Origin: Beta vulgaris subsp. vulgaris
Lineage: Eukaryota; Streptophyta; Magnoliopsida; Caryophyllales; Amaranthaceae
NCBI RefSeq assembly: GCF_026745355.1
Contig: NC_079205.1
Coordinates: 34,113,637 to 34,177,636, forward strand
Direction of reading: 5' to 3'
Length of the DNA stretch: 64,000 nt
Shown: in pieces, positions 11,871 through 22,558 of the stretch
Numbering within the stretch: the first letter of the stretch is position 1
How the letters are laid out: the number at the start of each line of letters is the position of its first letter
Program-made: the position numbers and the translations under genes
Notes under the pieces: generated by a model
The model's input: the letters and a program-made list of their open reading frames with translations, nothing else
What the model was told of the DNA's origin: nothing
Database searches by the model: none

Positions 11871-12104
11871 AATGCGATAAATTTCGCGCTTTTGTCTATT
11901 TTTATGAGATTTTCATGCATATGTATGCCTATGTTGGGCAATTTGCACATGTTAGTGCAAAAGAAGTAGAGTCTCCGCATAAGAAAAGTGTTCATAAGTA
12001 ACACAAGTGTTTTAAAAATGGGAAAGTGCACGAGAGGCACTACCTTTTCTCCAAAAGTTTTCGAAATTTAGTTCAAACTTTTGAAAGTACGAGGGTTTTG
12101 TGTT

Positions 12105-12140
12105 AAGTTTCGGGACGAAACTTCTTTTAAGGGGGTAGAC
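12105..12140 (+). promoter_or_regulatory. hairpin and polypurine tract priming plus-strand synthesis, element A
   Basis: AAGTTTCG / loop GGA / CGAAACTT forms an 8-bp stem at 12105-12123, then TTTTAAGGGGGTAGAC directly abuts the 3' LTR at 12141. Position next to the LTR identifies it as the polypurine tract. The stem differs in sequence from the one at 11831 and from element C but still pairs. Confidence 0.8.
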
Positions 12141-14587
12141 TGTAATCCCCCACAATTTTAAAGATTTTCATAAATATATTAAAGTATTTATGTAATTATA
12201 TTTAAATCCAAATGAGTTGGAAAATGATTTGACTTTTAAAAAGGGTTGACTATTTTAAAAGTCAACTAAAAATATTTTTCATAGCTTAATAAAATTTGTA
12301 ATGTTTTAATTAAGCATGTTTTAATAAGAGTTTAATTATTAAAAGCATATTTGAAAAGAAAGCTTAATGGAATCGAAAGCCCAAAAGTAATAAAAAGGGA
12401 AAGGATTATTTGATGACTAAAGTCCTAATAAGCCCATCTTATTAGTCATCAAAGTTTTAATTATTGAAATCTCTTTTCCTAAGCCCAAAAGGATTAGCCT
12501 ATTTAAATATCCTAAAAACCCAAATTTTACCCTACACTTATTTCTCTCTCCCCTTGCACGTGATTCTTTTCTTCCTCTCTCACCGCTTTTCTCTCTCTTC
12601 TTCCTTGTAGCGTGATTTCATATTTTCTCTCAAAGATGTTTCTTCTTCGCTAAGTAACGTTTCTTGTTGAACAAGAAACGTCACAAAATCTTGATTGAGC
12701 CAAGACACTCGCCGCCCCTTGCTGCTGTCACAGCCTGCCGGCGCCCTTCCTCTCCTCCTTGTTGTGGTTGTTTTTCTTTTCTTCTTCTCTAAGATTCCAT
12801 TAAAGTATTATTATATTATTTTATTATTATTAGCATGTTTATGATTTAAATTATTTTTTATATGAAATATATATTTCGGCTGTCATATATGTAAAAATAA
12901 TAAATTTCAGATTTATTATTTTTTTTTATTATGAAAGATATAGTTTTTAGGGTTTTTAATCACTAGAAACTATATATTAAAGTATAAATATGAGATTTGT
13001 TAGATATAATTTTATATGTATTAAATATATTTTCAGAAGTTTAAAATTTTATAATGCTGTAATTCAAAATATGTATTTTAAGGTTTTAATGATTTTTAAT
13101 CACTAGAATATTGTTACTATACTAGGGATTAAAAATAACGAAGTTTGATTTAAAAACGATTTTAAAAACATTTAAAGGGTTTGGGTCGTTTTTAAAGTTG
13201 CTGTAAATTTTTAGTTCAAGTATTTATTTATTATTTTATTTTCTAGGCGGAGAATTCATAGTAGGAACTTTTAGAGCGTAAAAGTGGCCTACGATTCGTT
13301 TATACAAGGTACGTAATAGTCTACGTGCTATATGATTTAGAAACATGCTTTAGGGATGTTTTATTTATTAGTATCATGTATAGGACTCTGTTGTTCATAT
13401 ATATGATTTACTGGAATTGTTTTACATGTTATTTGCCTGTGTGCTACATGTAAACTAGAAGTATTTATGAGTAGTATGTTTGTATGGAAGTTTGATGCAA
13501 GCAGATAAGTCAGTTTAGTATTAATTCGTAGGTGAATTAATGTAAGTAAGATTGAATCATGTGTTACATAGATTCTTGAGTATTATTTATTTATCTTATA
13601 AGAACCGTGGATCTTATTTGGTAAGTATGAGTTATACCTATATAAAGGTACAGTTTACTGTTGGCTAGGTTCAACAGGCAAGTTAGTAGAAAAAAAAGAA
13701 GTTAAAGGAGTCTTGATGATAAGTTGTGAACACTTGTTAATCTAAGATAAAAAGGATTTCGTGATGATTATATGATTATTGGTTATGTGTTGTGTGCTTG
13801 GTTGGTGTCAACACAAGTATTAAAAGAATGCAACGTAAAGTGAAACGAGAATAGGTTATAGACTTTAGACTGGTGCACGTCTAGAGTTGGACACTAAGGG
13901 TTGGGACAGTAGCGTGCCATGGTTTTCCTAGGATTGGATTGATCACCTTTCCTCATTAGTTAAAGGTTCCTCATATCCAGGTCATTTGGATTACGGAGTC
14001 ATGACCGTATTTCCTATTTCAGTATAGACAACTGCCCATAACATTCCATTTAAAGAAGAAATAAAAGTTTAGAGTCTAGTTCAGTAAGAGTCGTCTGCAG
14101 ATTATTGTATGTTTTATTATTATTATTCCTGCAAGTTATATTTTGTAGTATCATGTTTAGGGTTATGTATGTCTGATATGTAGTACTCACTTTGCTGATT
14201 ACGTGTGCTTGTCTGTGTTTGTGATCATGGCTTTGCCTATTGATCCTGTGGTGATCCTTCGGGGAGCAGAGTTGAGACGACATTGACATTACAGGTTCGA
14301 AGATGCATATCATTGGGGAATCTGGAATGGAGAGGCTCTTGATTACTAGAACATTTAAGTTGTTTTCTAGGAGTTTATGTTTTCAGACAATAGTTTAGTT
14401 GGTGTGTTTAGTTTTGACATTGTCATTTGGTTTCATAATTTTAATAAAGTTGATTTTTAATAAGTTGTTTTCCGCTGTAAAATTCTGAGTAAGCCGAAAC
14501 GTCATCACACGGGCGATAATGCCTGGGTAATTCTCTAAGGTTATTATAAAAGTATTTTCAGAAAGAGAAAATTATCGGGGTGTTACA
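12141..14587 (+). mobile_element. 3' LTR of element A
   Basis: 2447 bp from TGTAATCC to TGTTACA, bounded by polypurine tract and copia sequence. The stretch 13616-14587 is the part repeated in the left array. It contains a TATTTAAATA candidate TATA at about 12500, a pyrimidine-rich leader (12540-12660), and the TACTCAGC-like box at about 14181, shared with other LTRs here. Compared with the array copies it shows many 1-3 base deletions and few substitutions. Confidence 0.93.
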
Positions 14588-15486
14588 ATTAGCCTCGGTG
14601 GACTCAGTTCCTTGATTTTGAGGAACAGGAACATTTTCTCCTCCTTGAGAAACAGGAACATCATTGATGTTATTATTTTCTAATTCCTCGTTCCTTTCCT
14701 CTTTCACTTCTTCTTCTTCTTGTGAATCTGCATTCTTTTCACTTGGTTGTACCAACCCAATCTCATAGTCATCAACCTGTATGCTTGGATTATATTTGTC
14801 AGATTCATCAAAGATTACATGAATGCTTTCTTCAACACACATAGTTCTTTTGTTATATACTCTATAAGCTTTACTATGAGAAGAGTATCCTAAAAATATT
14901 GATTCATCACTCCTTGCATCAAATTTTCCAAGATTATCTTTTCCATTATTATGCACATAACATTTGCAGCCAAATGTTCTAAAATAGGTGATATTTGGTT
15001 TCTTTCCAAAATAAAGTTCATAAGGAGTCTTATTAATGATAGGTCTCATCATGGCACGATTAATTATGTGACAAGCAGTATTAACAGCTCCAGCCCAAAA
15101 GTTCCTTGGAAGCTCACTAGCAATTAACATGGTTCTAGACATTTCCTCCAAAGTTCTATTTTTCCTTTCTACAACACCATTTTGTTGTGGTGTTCTAGGG
15201 GCAAAAAATTATGATCTAGGCCATTATCTCTGCTTAAGTCATCAAATTTATAATTCTCGAATTCTTTACCATGATCTGATCTAATGTGCATTATTTTATG
15301 ACCACTTAAGTTTTGAACTCTTTTAGCAAAGACAAGGAACTCATCATAAGTTTCATCTTTACTAGTGAGAAAAATAACCCAAGTATACCTAGAGTAGTCA
15401 TCTACAATCACAAGTACATACCTCTTTCCACTTCTGCTTTGAATTCTCATGGGTTCACATAAGTCCATATAATTAATTCTAATGGT
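14588..15486 (-). pseudogene. copia integrase (interrupted)
   Basis: Integrase core: MDLCEPM near 15468 supplies the first Asp region and IRSDHGKEFEN (about 15270) the second. The ERKNRTLEEMSR-type block spans the frame break at about 15150-15205 and gives the Glu. Downstream are LPRNFWAGAVNTACHI and the TFGCKCYVHNNGKDNLGKF pattern typical of copia integrase C-termini. An acidic linker then leads toward RT. The frame is broken once near 15200, and the reading stops where gypsy A begins. Confidence 0.88.
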
Positions 15487-16091
15487 TTAGTGGTACTTAC
15501 AATCGTTTTAGATTTGAAAGAGGATCTTACTTGCTTACCTCGTGCACATGCATCACAAACTTGATCAATATGAAATTTTATGGATGGTAATCCTAAAACA
15601 AGATCTTTTGATCTAAGTTTCTCAAGTAATGAAAAGCTATCATGTCCTAGACGCTTGTGCCAAAGAAATGAATCATCTTCAATAATACTAAGACAAGTTA
15701 AATTGATTTGAGGAACAAGGTCTAGATCCACAATGTATGTGTTCCCTTTCCTTGTTCCTTCCAAGATAACCTTCTTAGTTTTAATGTTGATGATTAAGCA
15801 TTTTTCTTTATCAAATTTTACAGTATTTCCCTTGTCACAGAATTGAGAAATGCTTAATAAGTTATGTTTTAGACCTTCAACTAAAAATAAATTTTCAATG
15901 GAGTGTAATGGTGACTTACCAACCTTACCCATGGCAACTATGTTACCTTTCTTATTATCACCAAATGTTACACTTCCACCTTCATAGTTTGTGAGTGAGA
16001 GAAACTTAGTTTTGTCTCCTGTCATGTGCTTGGAACAACCACTATCGAGATACCATGTGTTGTTCCCCTCACTCCAACCTGCAAAAATCAA
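15447..16091 (-). pseudogene. copia protease and GAG-pre-integrase region
   Basis: NTWYLDSGCSKHMTG at about 16060 is the copia aspartic protease active site (DSG). LWHKRLGH near 15660 marks the GAG-pre-integrase zinc region, with CDACARGKQ supplying the paired cysteines. The 214-residue frame reads without a stop and then shifts near 15470 into the integrase core. It acts in polyprotein cleavage and in integrase DNA binding. Confidence 0.9.
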
Positions 16092-16799
16092 CTAGTTGTT
16101 AGTTGTAGGAACCCCATCTTTCGTGGGTTCCTGTTCTTGACTAGGACTTGATTTGACAACCCATTTTTTCTTACTTATTGTCACATTTTTGCCAATCATC
16201 TCAGATTTTAGTTGACATTGATTTATGTAATGACCTACCTTGCCACAATACATATAAAATTTATCACTAGGTAGATCAATATATTTCTTTGTCTTGTTCC
16301 TTTTCTTGTAGTTTTCAAAACCAAGACCTTCCTTCCTCTTGGTCTGTGGTTTCTCAATCCACTTAGGAACTGCCATGATTTTGCCTCTGTTCCTTGCGAC
16401 AACCAGTTCCTTTTTAAGACTACAAATCTGTTCCTTTAAAATATTTTTCTCTTTATTCAAATTTTCAATCGCAGATTTGTATCCTTTCAAAGGAGTTGAT
16501 CTTATATCAAAGGAGCTCAAAACAGGGACAAACTCCTTCAAGTGTGAAATCTCTAAATTAATTAGATAATTTTGATTTTTCAAACTTTCATAACATTCTT
16601 TGATTTTTAAGTTATTATCAAATAAATCAAAGAATCTTGTTTCAACATCTGTTCTCATTTTCTTAAGCCATTCTATGTGTTCCTTGCAGACTTTAGGGCT
16701 TGTTCCGTTTGTTTACGTTTTTTACGTTCATCTCTACATTCAAGAATTGCATCATAAAGAAGATCATATATTTCAGGCCTAGTTTTTACAATCTAAATC
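16092..16799 (-). pseudogene. copia gag C-terminal region with second zinc knuckle
   Basis: 188 residues starting MRTDVETRFFDLFDNN, with a coiled-coil-like Asn/Lys/Glu-rich stretch and a CGKVGHYINQC knuckle with the first Cys preceded by MY. It lies between the acidic gag part (ending at 16779) and protease and is joined to both by frame breaks. Sirevirus gags are long with an extra knuckle here, which supports the lineage call. Confidence 0.75.
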
Positions 16800-17921
16800 T
16801 GACTCAAGACCATGTTGACTTACCTCAACTTTTTCTTCATCTTCTTTTTCGTCAGTGTTTGCCATGAGGCAAAGGTTTGCTGTTTCTTCAGTTTGTTGTT
16901 CCTCTTCTTCTTCCGTCTCTGAATCTCCCCAAGCAGCTATCATAGCTTTGCGTACATTTGCCTTAGAGAAAGGAGCCTTTGATTCTTTGTTCCTTTCAGC
17001 AAAGCGTTCCTTGTTCCTTTCTTTGGTTTTGTCATTTTCCCAAAGAGGACATTCCTTGATGAAGTAATCTGTACTACCACATTTATGACAAGCAGCTTTG
17101 TTAGAAAATTTCTTAGTTTTACCTTTGAAGTTCCCATTTTTCATGTTCCTGTACATCTTTCGAAATTTTCGAACCATGAGGGCTGCTTCTTCTTCTTCTG
17201 AATCCGAATCATCATCATCATCTGCTTTGAGAGCAATTGATTTTGTTTTGGAGATTTCATCATACTCTGTATCAAGGTGAAGCTCAGTCATAAGTGACCC
17301 TGCCAACTGTTCTAAGTTGAACTTAGCGAAGTCTTTTGTTTCTTGAAGAGCAGTGAATTTAGCCATCCATCTGTCCTTAGGAAGACTCCTAAGAACCTTT
17401 CGAACCTATTCCTCAGATGAAATAAACTTTCCAAGAGAAGCCAACTCATTAATAATGTTAGTAAAACGAGTAAACATGTCTCGGATGCTTTCTTTAGATT
17501 TCATGCAGAACAGTTCATATTGATTCATAAGTAAATCAATTTTCGATCTTTTAACTTCATTAGTTCCTTCATGGGTTACTTCTAGTAAATCCCATATTTG
17601 CTTTGCGGATTTGCATCCCATGATCCTATTATGTTCATGGGGTCCAAGTCCACAATGCAACAGTTTAATAGCCATGGCATTTACTTCCATTTTTTCAAAA
17701 TCAGATTTGTCATAATCAGAGAGGGGTTTTAGAGTTACCTCATTTTTGTCATTTGTAGTTGTGACTTCGAAATCACCAACTTCAATGACTCTCCATACCT
17801 GATAGTTTTCAGCTTTGATGAATATCTCCATGCGGTTCTTCCAGTAGTTGTAGTACTTCCCATTGAACATAGGAGACCTTTGAGTAGAATAACCTTCTTC
17901 AAGTTTCTCGGTGGTATTCAT
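16779..17921 (-). pseudogene. copia gag N-terminal and middle region
   Basis: Starts MNTTEKLEEGYSTQRSPMFN at 17921. The FNGKYYNYWKNRMEIFI and AKQIWDLLEVTHEGT patterns identify a UBN2/DUF4219-type copia gag. A TAG at about 17406 interrupts it after FISSEE, then it continues from about 17366 through an Asp/Glu-rich run to CHKCGSTDYFIKEC, a CCHC-type knuckle. The stop fits a CAG-to-TAG transition. The start is 52 bases from the PBS, as expected. Confidence 0.85.
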
Positions 17922-17972
17922 TGTTCCTTGGATCTTTTTCTCAATAGGGTTTCCTATCTTACGTGAGTTCTA

Positions 17973-17984
17973 GCTCTGATACCA
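17973..17984 (-). other. primer binding site of the copia element
   Basis: The plus strand reads GCTCTGATACCA, so the minus strand reads TGGTATCAGAGC. It lies two bases inside the LTR end and gives the element's orientation. Confidence 0.92.
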
Positions 17985-17986
17985 AT

Positions 17987-19367
17987 TGTTATTTCCCTAG
18001 GAACACTACAAGAGAGGGGGTGAATTGTAGGTGTAGAAATAAACGTAACTTTTTGCGGAAATTAAAACTTAAACGAATAAACAAGCTAGAGGAACACAAG
18101 GGATTTTTACGAGGAAAAACTTCTTGGGCCCAACAAGAAGAAACAACCTCGACCACTAGGGATTTTAAACTCAACTCTTTCACTAATTAGGCCAAACAAC
18201 TTTGTTACAACCTAATTCTAACTCGAGCCACACCTTGAGTTCCTAAACTCAAGTTCCTGAGCCACTGTTCCTTAACAGTAGTTCCACTCAACTTCACTCG
18301 AAGTTTTCTCACTCATACAAGCTTCACTCAAAGCTTCTCTCTTACAGAACTTCACTCAAAGTTCCCTTACCCAAAAACCAAAATGCAATTGATCGAAATA
18401 AGCTTAGTGGAATTAGAGTAAGAAAGCAAAGAACAAATGACTGCTATGATAGAATGAAGGCACTGAGACTTAATTAGTTAAACTCACTTAATTACTTAGT
18501 CAGACACATTTTGGAACTCATTTAGACTTCAATAATTATAGTGATAATCACAAAGAACGTGGGAGTAAAACTCGATTTCATGTTAAGTCCATTAACCCAT
18601 GATGTTCCTTCCCCTAAGGAACACTTTCTCATCATGTCCCATGATCCCATGATCTCAATATGAACGTGGATATATTTTAGCCACAACTCCTAAAGATTAG
18701 GAGTTTCTTGAGTTTTATCCGAAAATCAGTTAGTTAAAAAACAGATTTTATCATTAAAACTGAATTTTTAATCTTTAGAAAATATTATCTTTTAAACAAA
18801 TTCTTTATAAAACCGGATAACTATTTTCTTATATTTTCCAAAAAACAAAATCTTTTCCTTAAACAGATTTTCTATTAAAATTGATTTTATCATTAAAACT
18901 GATTTAAATTAGATAAAACTAATTTCCTATAATTTAGGCATGACTTACTCAATTGCATAATTGTACCGTTAGACTTTTGCACGCCTAAGTCTAGTTCCTT
19001 TTATAAATTAAGTTCCTTTAACAAATTCTTTTACTGCCACTTAGTTTGTTCCTTAGAAAGGAACAAACTCTCATTCTCAAATAAAACTGCCACTGTTCCT
19101 TACCATCCTTACTTTGTTCCTTTACAATGTAACTAGAAAATAAAACGCCTAGCTTTTATTCTTCTTGATCCAATGCTTGCTCCGGTATCAACTTATAGAA
19201 ACTTCTTTACTTAGCCTTTGAAATCCTCTCTTGACTTCTTCCTTGACTTCGTATTCTCCCAGTTCCTTTCATTGATACCTTAAACATCATACACTTAAAT
19301 AACTCATTAGTTCACTACTTAGTTTGCATCTTTGTTTCTTTGTCATCATCAAAACTAGTGTTCAACA
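17987..19367 (-). mobile_element. 5' LTR of the copia element
   Basis: 1381 bp; the minus strand begins TGTTGAACACTAG and ends AATAACA next to the PBS. The right flank starts ATTTT (19368-19372), a candidate target duplication whose partner is off-window. AAGTTCC/GTTCCTT words recur through the LTR. Confidence 0.88.
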
Positions 19368-19508
19368 ATTTTTTATAAAAAAAAAATCTGCTGCATTCTA
19401 CAGCTGTTGTACGGCAGCTTTGTAGTGTGTTACAAAAATTTTAAAATTCTTTTGCCCTAATTTTAATGATTTAGGAAAGTTTTACCTCTTTTTTACCCTA
19501 CTTTACAC

Positions 19509-19516
19509 TATAAATA
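19509..19516 (+). promoter_or_regulatory. TATA box of element B LTR
   Basis: TATAAATA is followed about 30 bases on by a CTTCACTTTCTC start-like stretch. The arrangement matches the TATAAAT boxes of the element C LTRs. Confidence 0.5.
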
Positions 19517-20468
19517 CCCCTCTAATCCTTCACTTTCTCTTCAACAAAAATCTTGAGAGTTCTTTATAAAGTTTTCCCTAAAGTGAGTGGTCTCTTTGAG
19601 TAGTTTTAGTTTTTCACCGAGGAGTTTTAGCGGGAGGTTTTGTAAGTACTCTTTTTTCAAGTTGTTTTAATTCTTAGTTTTGATCTTTTTGAGTTTTATA
19701 AAAACATGTTTTAATTGTTTGAGCATGAATCATGTTTATAATTAGTTAGTTTAGCATAATTTTCTTTCAGAGTTCATATATTTTTCATTGTTTTGATGAG
19801 AACTAGTTTATAATTAATAGGAGGATTTCGTTCGTGAGCATTCCCTTACTAGTTGATTTTCTTGTTTCGTGAATTATCAATGTAAGTTTATGTGGCTTTG
19901 ATCTTTGATTGTTAAGTATACACTAGTTATGTCTGTTTTAGTACAAATTATACATATTGGTATATGTGGTTAGCTTGATCAAATCTTCTTGTTGTTAAAG
20001 CTATAGATAAAAGCTTGTTTTTTTTCTCTCCTGCTTTGTTAGTTCGTGTATTGTATACACATGTTGTTCATAACAAACAAAGATGGCTTCACTTGTTTTT
20101 TTTTTTAAAAAAAAAAAGAAATAATCAATTGCATGTGGCTAACTCAAAGTATAGGATAATATACTTTTACAAATCAGTGGTATTAAGCCTAAGTTTTAAT
20201 TTCAAAAGTTTAAATTATCTTTTTCCTATAATTAAGTTTGTTATCATAATTCTTTATTTGAATTAAAGGAAAGGTTTACCCCTATGTTATTCTTATTACA
20301 ATTACCCCTTGACTTTGTTCAAGAAGGGTTCTTCCAAGTCGACTAGTTGGCATCAAGGTTACTTCAATGTCTTTGTATTCATAAAGGGATACCAGCTTGG
20401 GGGTGTGCACACTTAGGATCCGCGGATCAAGGAAAGGGGTTTAAGTTAAGTTCTTATATTATTATTTT

Positions 20469-21849
20469 GGAAAAATTCACAACAATAATCCCAACTTTGA
20501 CCACTCTTCTCAGATTAATCCTAACTTCATGTTATTCTAGTATAATCCAAACTATGTGAGTTGTCTTCCCAAATTGATCCATTACCTATTGTAACCTATT
20601 TAGCAGGTTACCTCATCCACGTGGCGTAAGTTGGTTCGTAGATCAATTTTTTTAAAGAAAAATAAAATTATTTCTTTCTCTCTTCCTTTCACTCATTAAC
20701 TACCGCCTCCACTATTGAAACAACAGTACTTGTAACCCCCTAAAACCAGCTCACCCACCCCCGAAAATCACCACCACCAACCTGGGAACTATCCCACACC
20801 CTCGAAAACCACCCCAACCCCCCCTTGAAAACCATTAGAACGACCAGAAAATCACCCCCACCCAGCCTCAGAAGTCAGAACCATTTCCTTCCCTACTTAG
20901 CCAAACCATTGCCTCCACCATTGTTAGGCCAAGCCACCATGGAACCATCCCCACCTCATCAAAAACCATTATTTGCTACAAACAACAACCACCAGCCACA
21001 AAAACAATCTAATCAAAACACCAAATCAATAAATCAACCAAGTTACATTATTCACAACTACTTAAACCTTCATAAAAAAAGAATCATTATACAAAGGAAC
21101 ACCACCATAGACCTTAAACGAAGGAACAAAAGACATTTCCTCTCAAGCGTATTAATCGCGCTTTGATGAAACGCCTCTTTACTATCGTCTCCATTACTCT
21201 TCACAACCGCTTGAATTTGTTCTTCAATCGAAGACTTCTCCAACTTCAGACCTTTGAGAGCTTCAATGGCGGTGTCAACGACGGACTTATCGGCAGCGAC
21301 ATCGCGCATAGTGTTGGCTTGTGCGTCAATTGCGACTTACTTCTCACTAAAGCTTGTAGAAGAGAGATTTCATGGTAATCCATTGATGAAGATTGAAGGT
21401 TGATGAGGAACTCATGGAAGAATGAAATTAGGGGTTTGGAGGAGAGAGAAATTGAGGGAGGTTGTTGCTTCTTTGATGCCAAAGTGAGAGGACGAAAAAA
21501 AAGGTGAAGGAGGAGTGAACGCCGGTGAAGTGGTTCAGGTGGTTTTAAGGAAGTGGTTAAATGCGAAGGTGGTTTTGGGAAAGGTGGTATGGGGCTAGGT
21601 GGTGGTTGGGTGAAGGAGGTGGTGGGTCGGAGAGGATAAAAGAGAGGAAGATACTAGATAGAGTAAGGGTGAAATAAAATTAAAAAAAAAAAGAAAAATC
21701 TAAAACTTTACAGGTTTAGTAGGTTACTAGTCAACTGCGATAATTTTGAGAAGATACATACTATAGTTTGGATTATACTAGAATAACATGTAGTTAGGAT
21801 TAATATGAGAAGAGTGATCATAGTTGGGATTATTATTGTGAATTTTTCC
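20469..21849. mobile_element. Pack-MULE-like element with 9-bp target duplication
   Basis: Long terminal inverted repeats: GGAAAAATTCACAA at 20469 is matched in reverse complement at 21849, and similarity continues over about 90-110 bp at roughly 90 per cent. Flanks are TATTATTTT on both sides (20460-20468 and 21850-21858), a 9-bp duplication as made by Mutator-like transposases. There is no transposase inside. The interior is GC-richer and contains an antisense fragment of a host tRNA-synthetase gene, so this is a gene-carrying non-autonomous MULE inserted in element B's LTR. Confidence 0.92.
21090..21350 (-). pseudogene. glycyl-tRNA synthetase N-terminal fragment (WHEP-TRS domain) captured by the MULE
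   Basis: The minus strand reads AQANTMRDVAADKSVVDTAI then EALKGLKLEKSSIEEQIQAV and NTLERK. This is the pattern of the WHEP-TRS domain of plant cytosolic/mitochondrial glycyl-tRNA synthetase, in which a KLKLEKS block is followed by an EAF...NTLERR segment leading to the catalytic core. After LERK the match continues in another frame as FVPSFKVYGGV, so one base is lost there. An upstream frame break also occurs near 21340. The fragment lacks the catalytic domain. The identity is from memory of the family; function as a protein is unlikely. Confidence 0.78.
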
Positions 21850-22140
21850 TATTATTTTTCACTTTTAATGGAATTATTAAAGGAGATGCATTCTTTGGTG
21901 GTAACGTAAATGTAATAATGGATTGATTTTATCTTTTGTTCGCTAGAATTGCGAAATATAGCATGTTTATGAAAGTATGTGAATTATATATTTGCAAAGT
22001 TTACAAGTCTTGCATGTAATTGTACTCAGTATTTCAACTGACTCATATTTCCTATTTGTTTTGGCTTTGCCCAACTTTCCTTACGGGGAGTAGTTTTCAG
22101 GTCCATTGATGATTCATGATGCATGGGAGGAATCTTTTGG

Positions 22141-22190
22141 GATCACTAGAACTAGATCACTAGATCACTAGAACTAGATCACTATTTTGG
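22141..22190 (+). repeat. short tandem repeat in LTR B
   Basis: GATCACTAGAACTA is repeated with variation about three times. Confidence 0.7.
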
Positions 22191-22393
22191 TAGTCTTTAG
22201 ACTTTTAATATTAGTATTAAGTTTTTGGATAATAATATTATTTTTATAAATAAAGTTAGAAGTTTCCGCTGCATATTTTGTGTATCAAGTGTATTGCCAA
22301 AATGTATTTATACGTGGCGGTAATACCCTTAAGTTTCTCCATGTATTTTACGAAAGCATAAGTTTTAAATTGGAGAAATTTGGGGGTGTTACA

Positions 22394-22396
<3 letters not shown>

Positions 22397-22488
<92 letters not shown>
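22397..22488 (+). repeat. (TC)46 microsatellite in place of the PBS
   Basis: Ninety-two bases of perfect TC repeat start three bases after the LTR end (TGTTACA, 22387-22393). The primer binding site would be expected exactly there and is absent. Confidence 0.95.
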
Positions 22489-22490
<2 letters not shown>

Positions 22491-22558
22491 AATATACGTT
22501 TTAAATCCTTTAATACATAAAGACTTAGACTATTTCATTCATTTCTTTAGTTTCGCAG

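Larger units (their letters stand above)
1..14587 (+). mobile_element. Ty3/gypsy element A (Tekay/Del-like chromovirus), 5' end beyond window
   Basis: Plus-strand LTR retrotransposon. The order seen is partial LTR, PBS, leader ORF, gag, protease, RT, RNase H, integrase, chromodomain-like tail, polypurine tract and a complete 3' LTR ending TTACA at 14587. Domain order with integrase after RNase H defines Ty3/gypsy, and the C-terminal chromodomain-like segment points to chromoviruses of Tekay/Del type. The full 5' LTR is not in the window; its place is taken by an array of repeated LTR-PBS-leader pieces. The RT FIDD, RNase H and integrase D-D-E motifs are present, but the frame is broken many times by short deletions. 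Sequence right of 14587 is the interior of an antisense copia element, so A was inserted into that element. The 5 bases after the LTR (ATTAG) would be the right target duplication, which cannot be checked here. Confidence 0.93.
14588..19367 (-). mobile_element. Ty1/copia element, Sirevirus-like, 3' half missing from window
   Basis: Read on the minus strand: LTR (19367 to 17987), PBS, gag with CCHC knuckle, protease, GAG-pre-integrase and integrase. It is then cut at 14588 by the end of element A's LTR. Integrase before RT is the copia order. A gag with an acidic middle, a second knuckle and coiled region, and an LTR beginning TGTTGAACACTAG, suggest the Sirevirus/Maximus group. RT and RNase H should lie left of element A, outside the window. 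Confidence 0.9.
19368..22393 (+). mobile_element. LTR of element B (5' edge truncated), carrying a Pack-MULE
   Basis: Ends GGGGGTGTTACA like the LTRs of elements A and C and is followed by leader and gag. TATAAATA at 19509-19516 is the likely TATA box, followed by a pyrimidine-rich start. Without the 1381-bp MULE at 20469 and its 9-bp duplication, the remaining LTR is about 1.64 kb. The left end is not a TG terminus, so the start lies beyond the copia element or is lost. Confidence 0.75.

Noticed and set aside
22256..22504. Open frames rich in Arg-Glu or Ser-Leu
   Set aside because: They are the (TC)46 microsatellite read on both strands.
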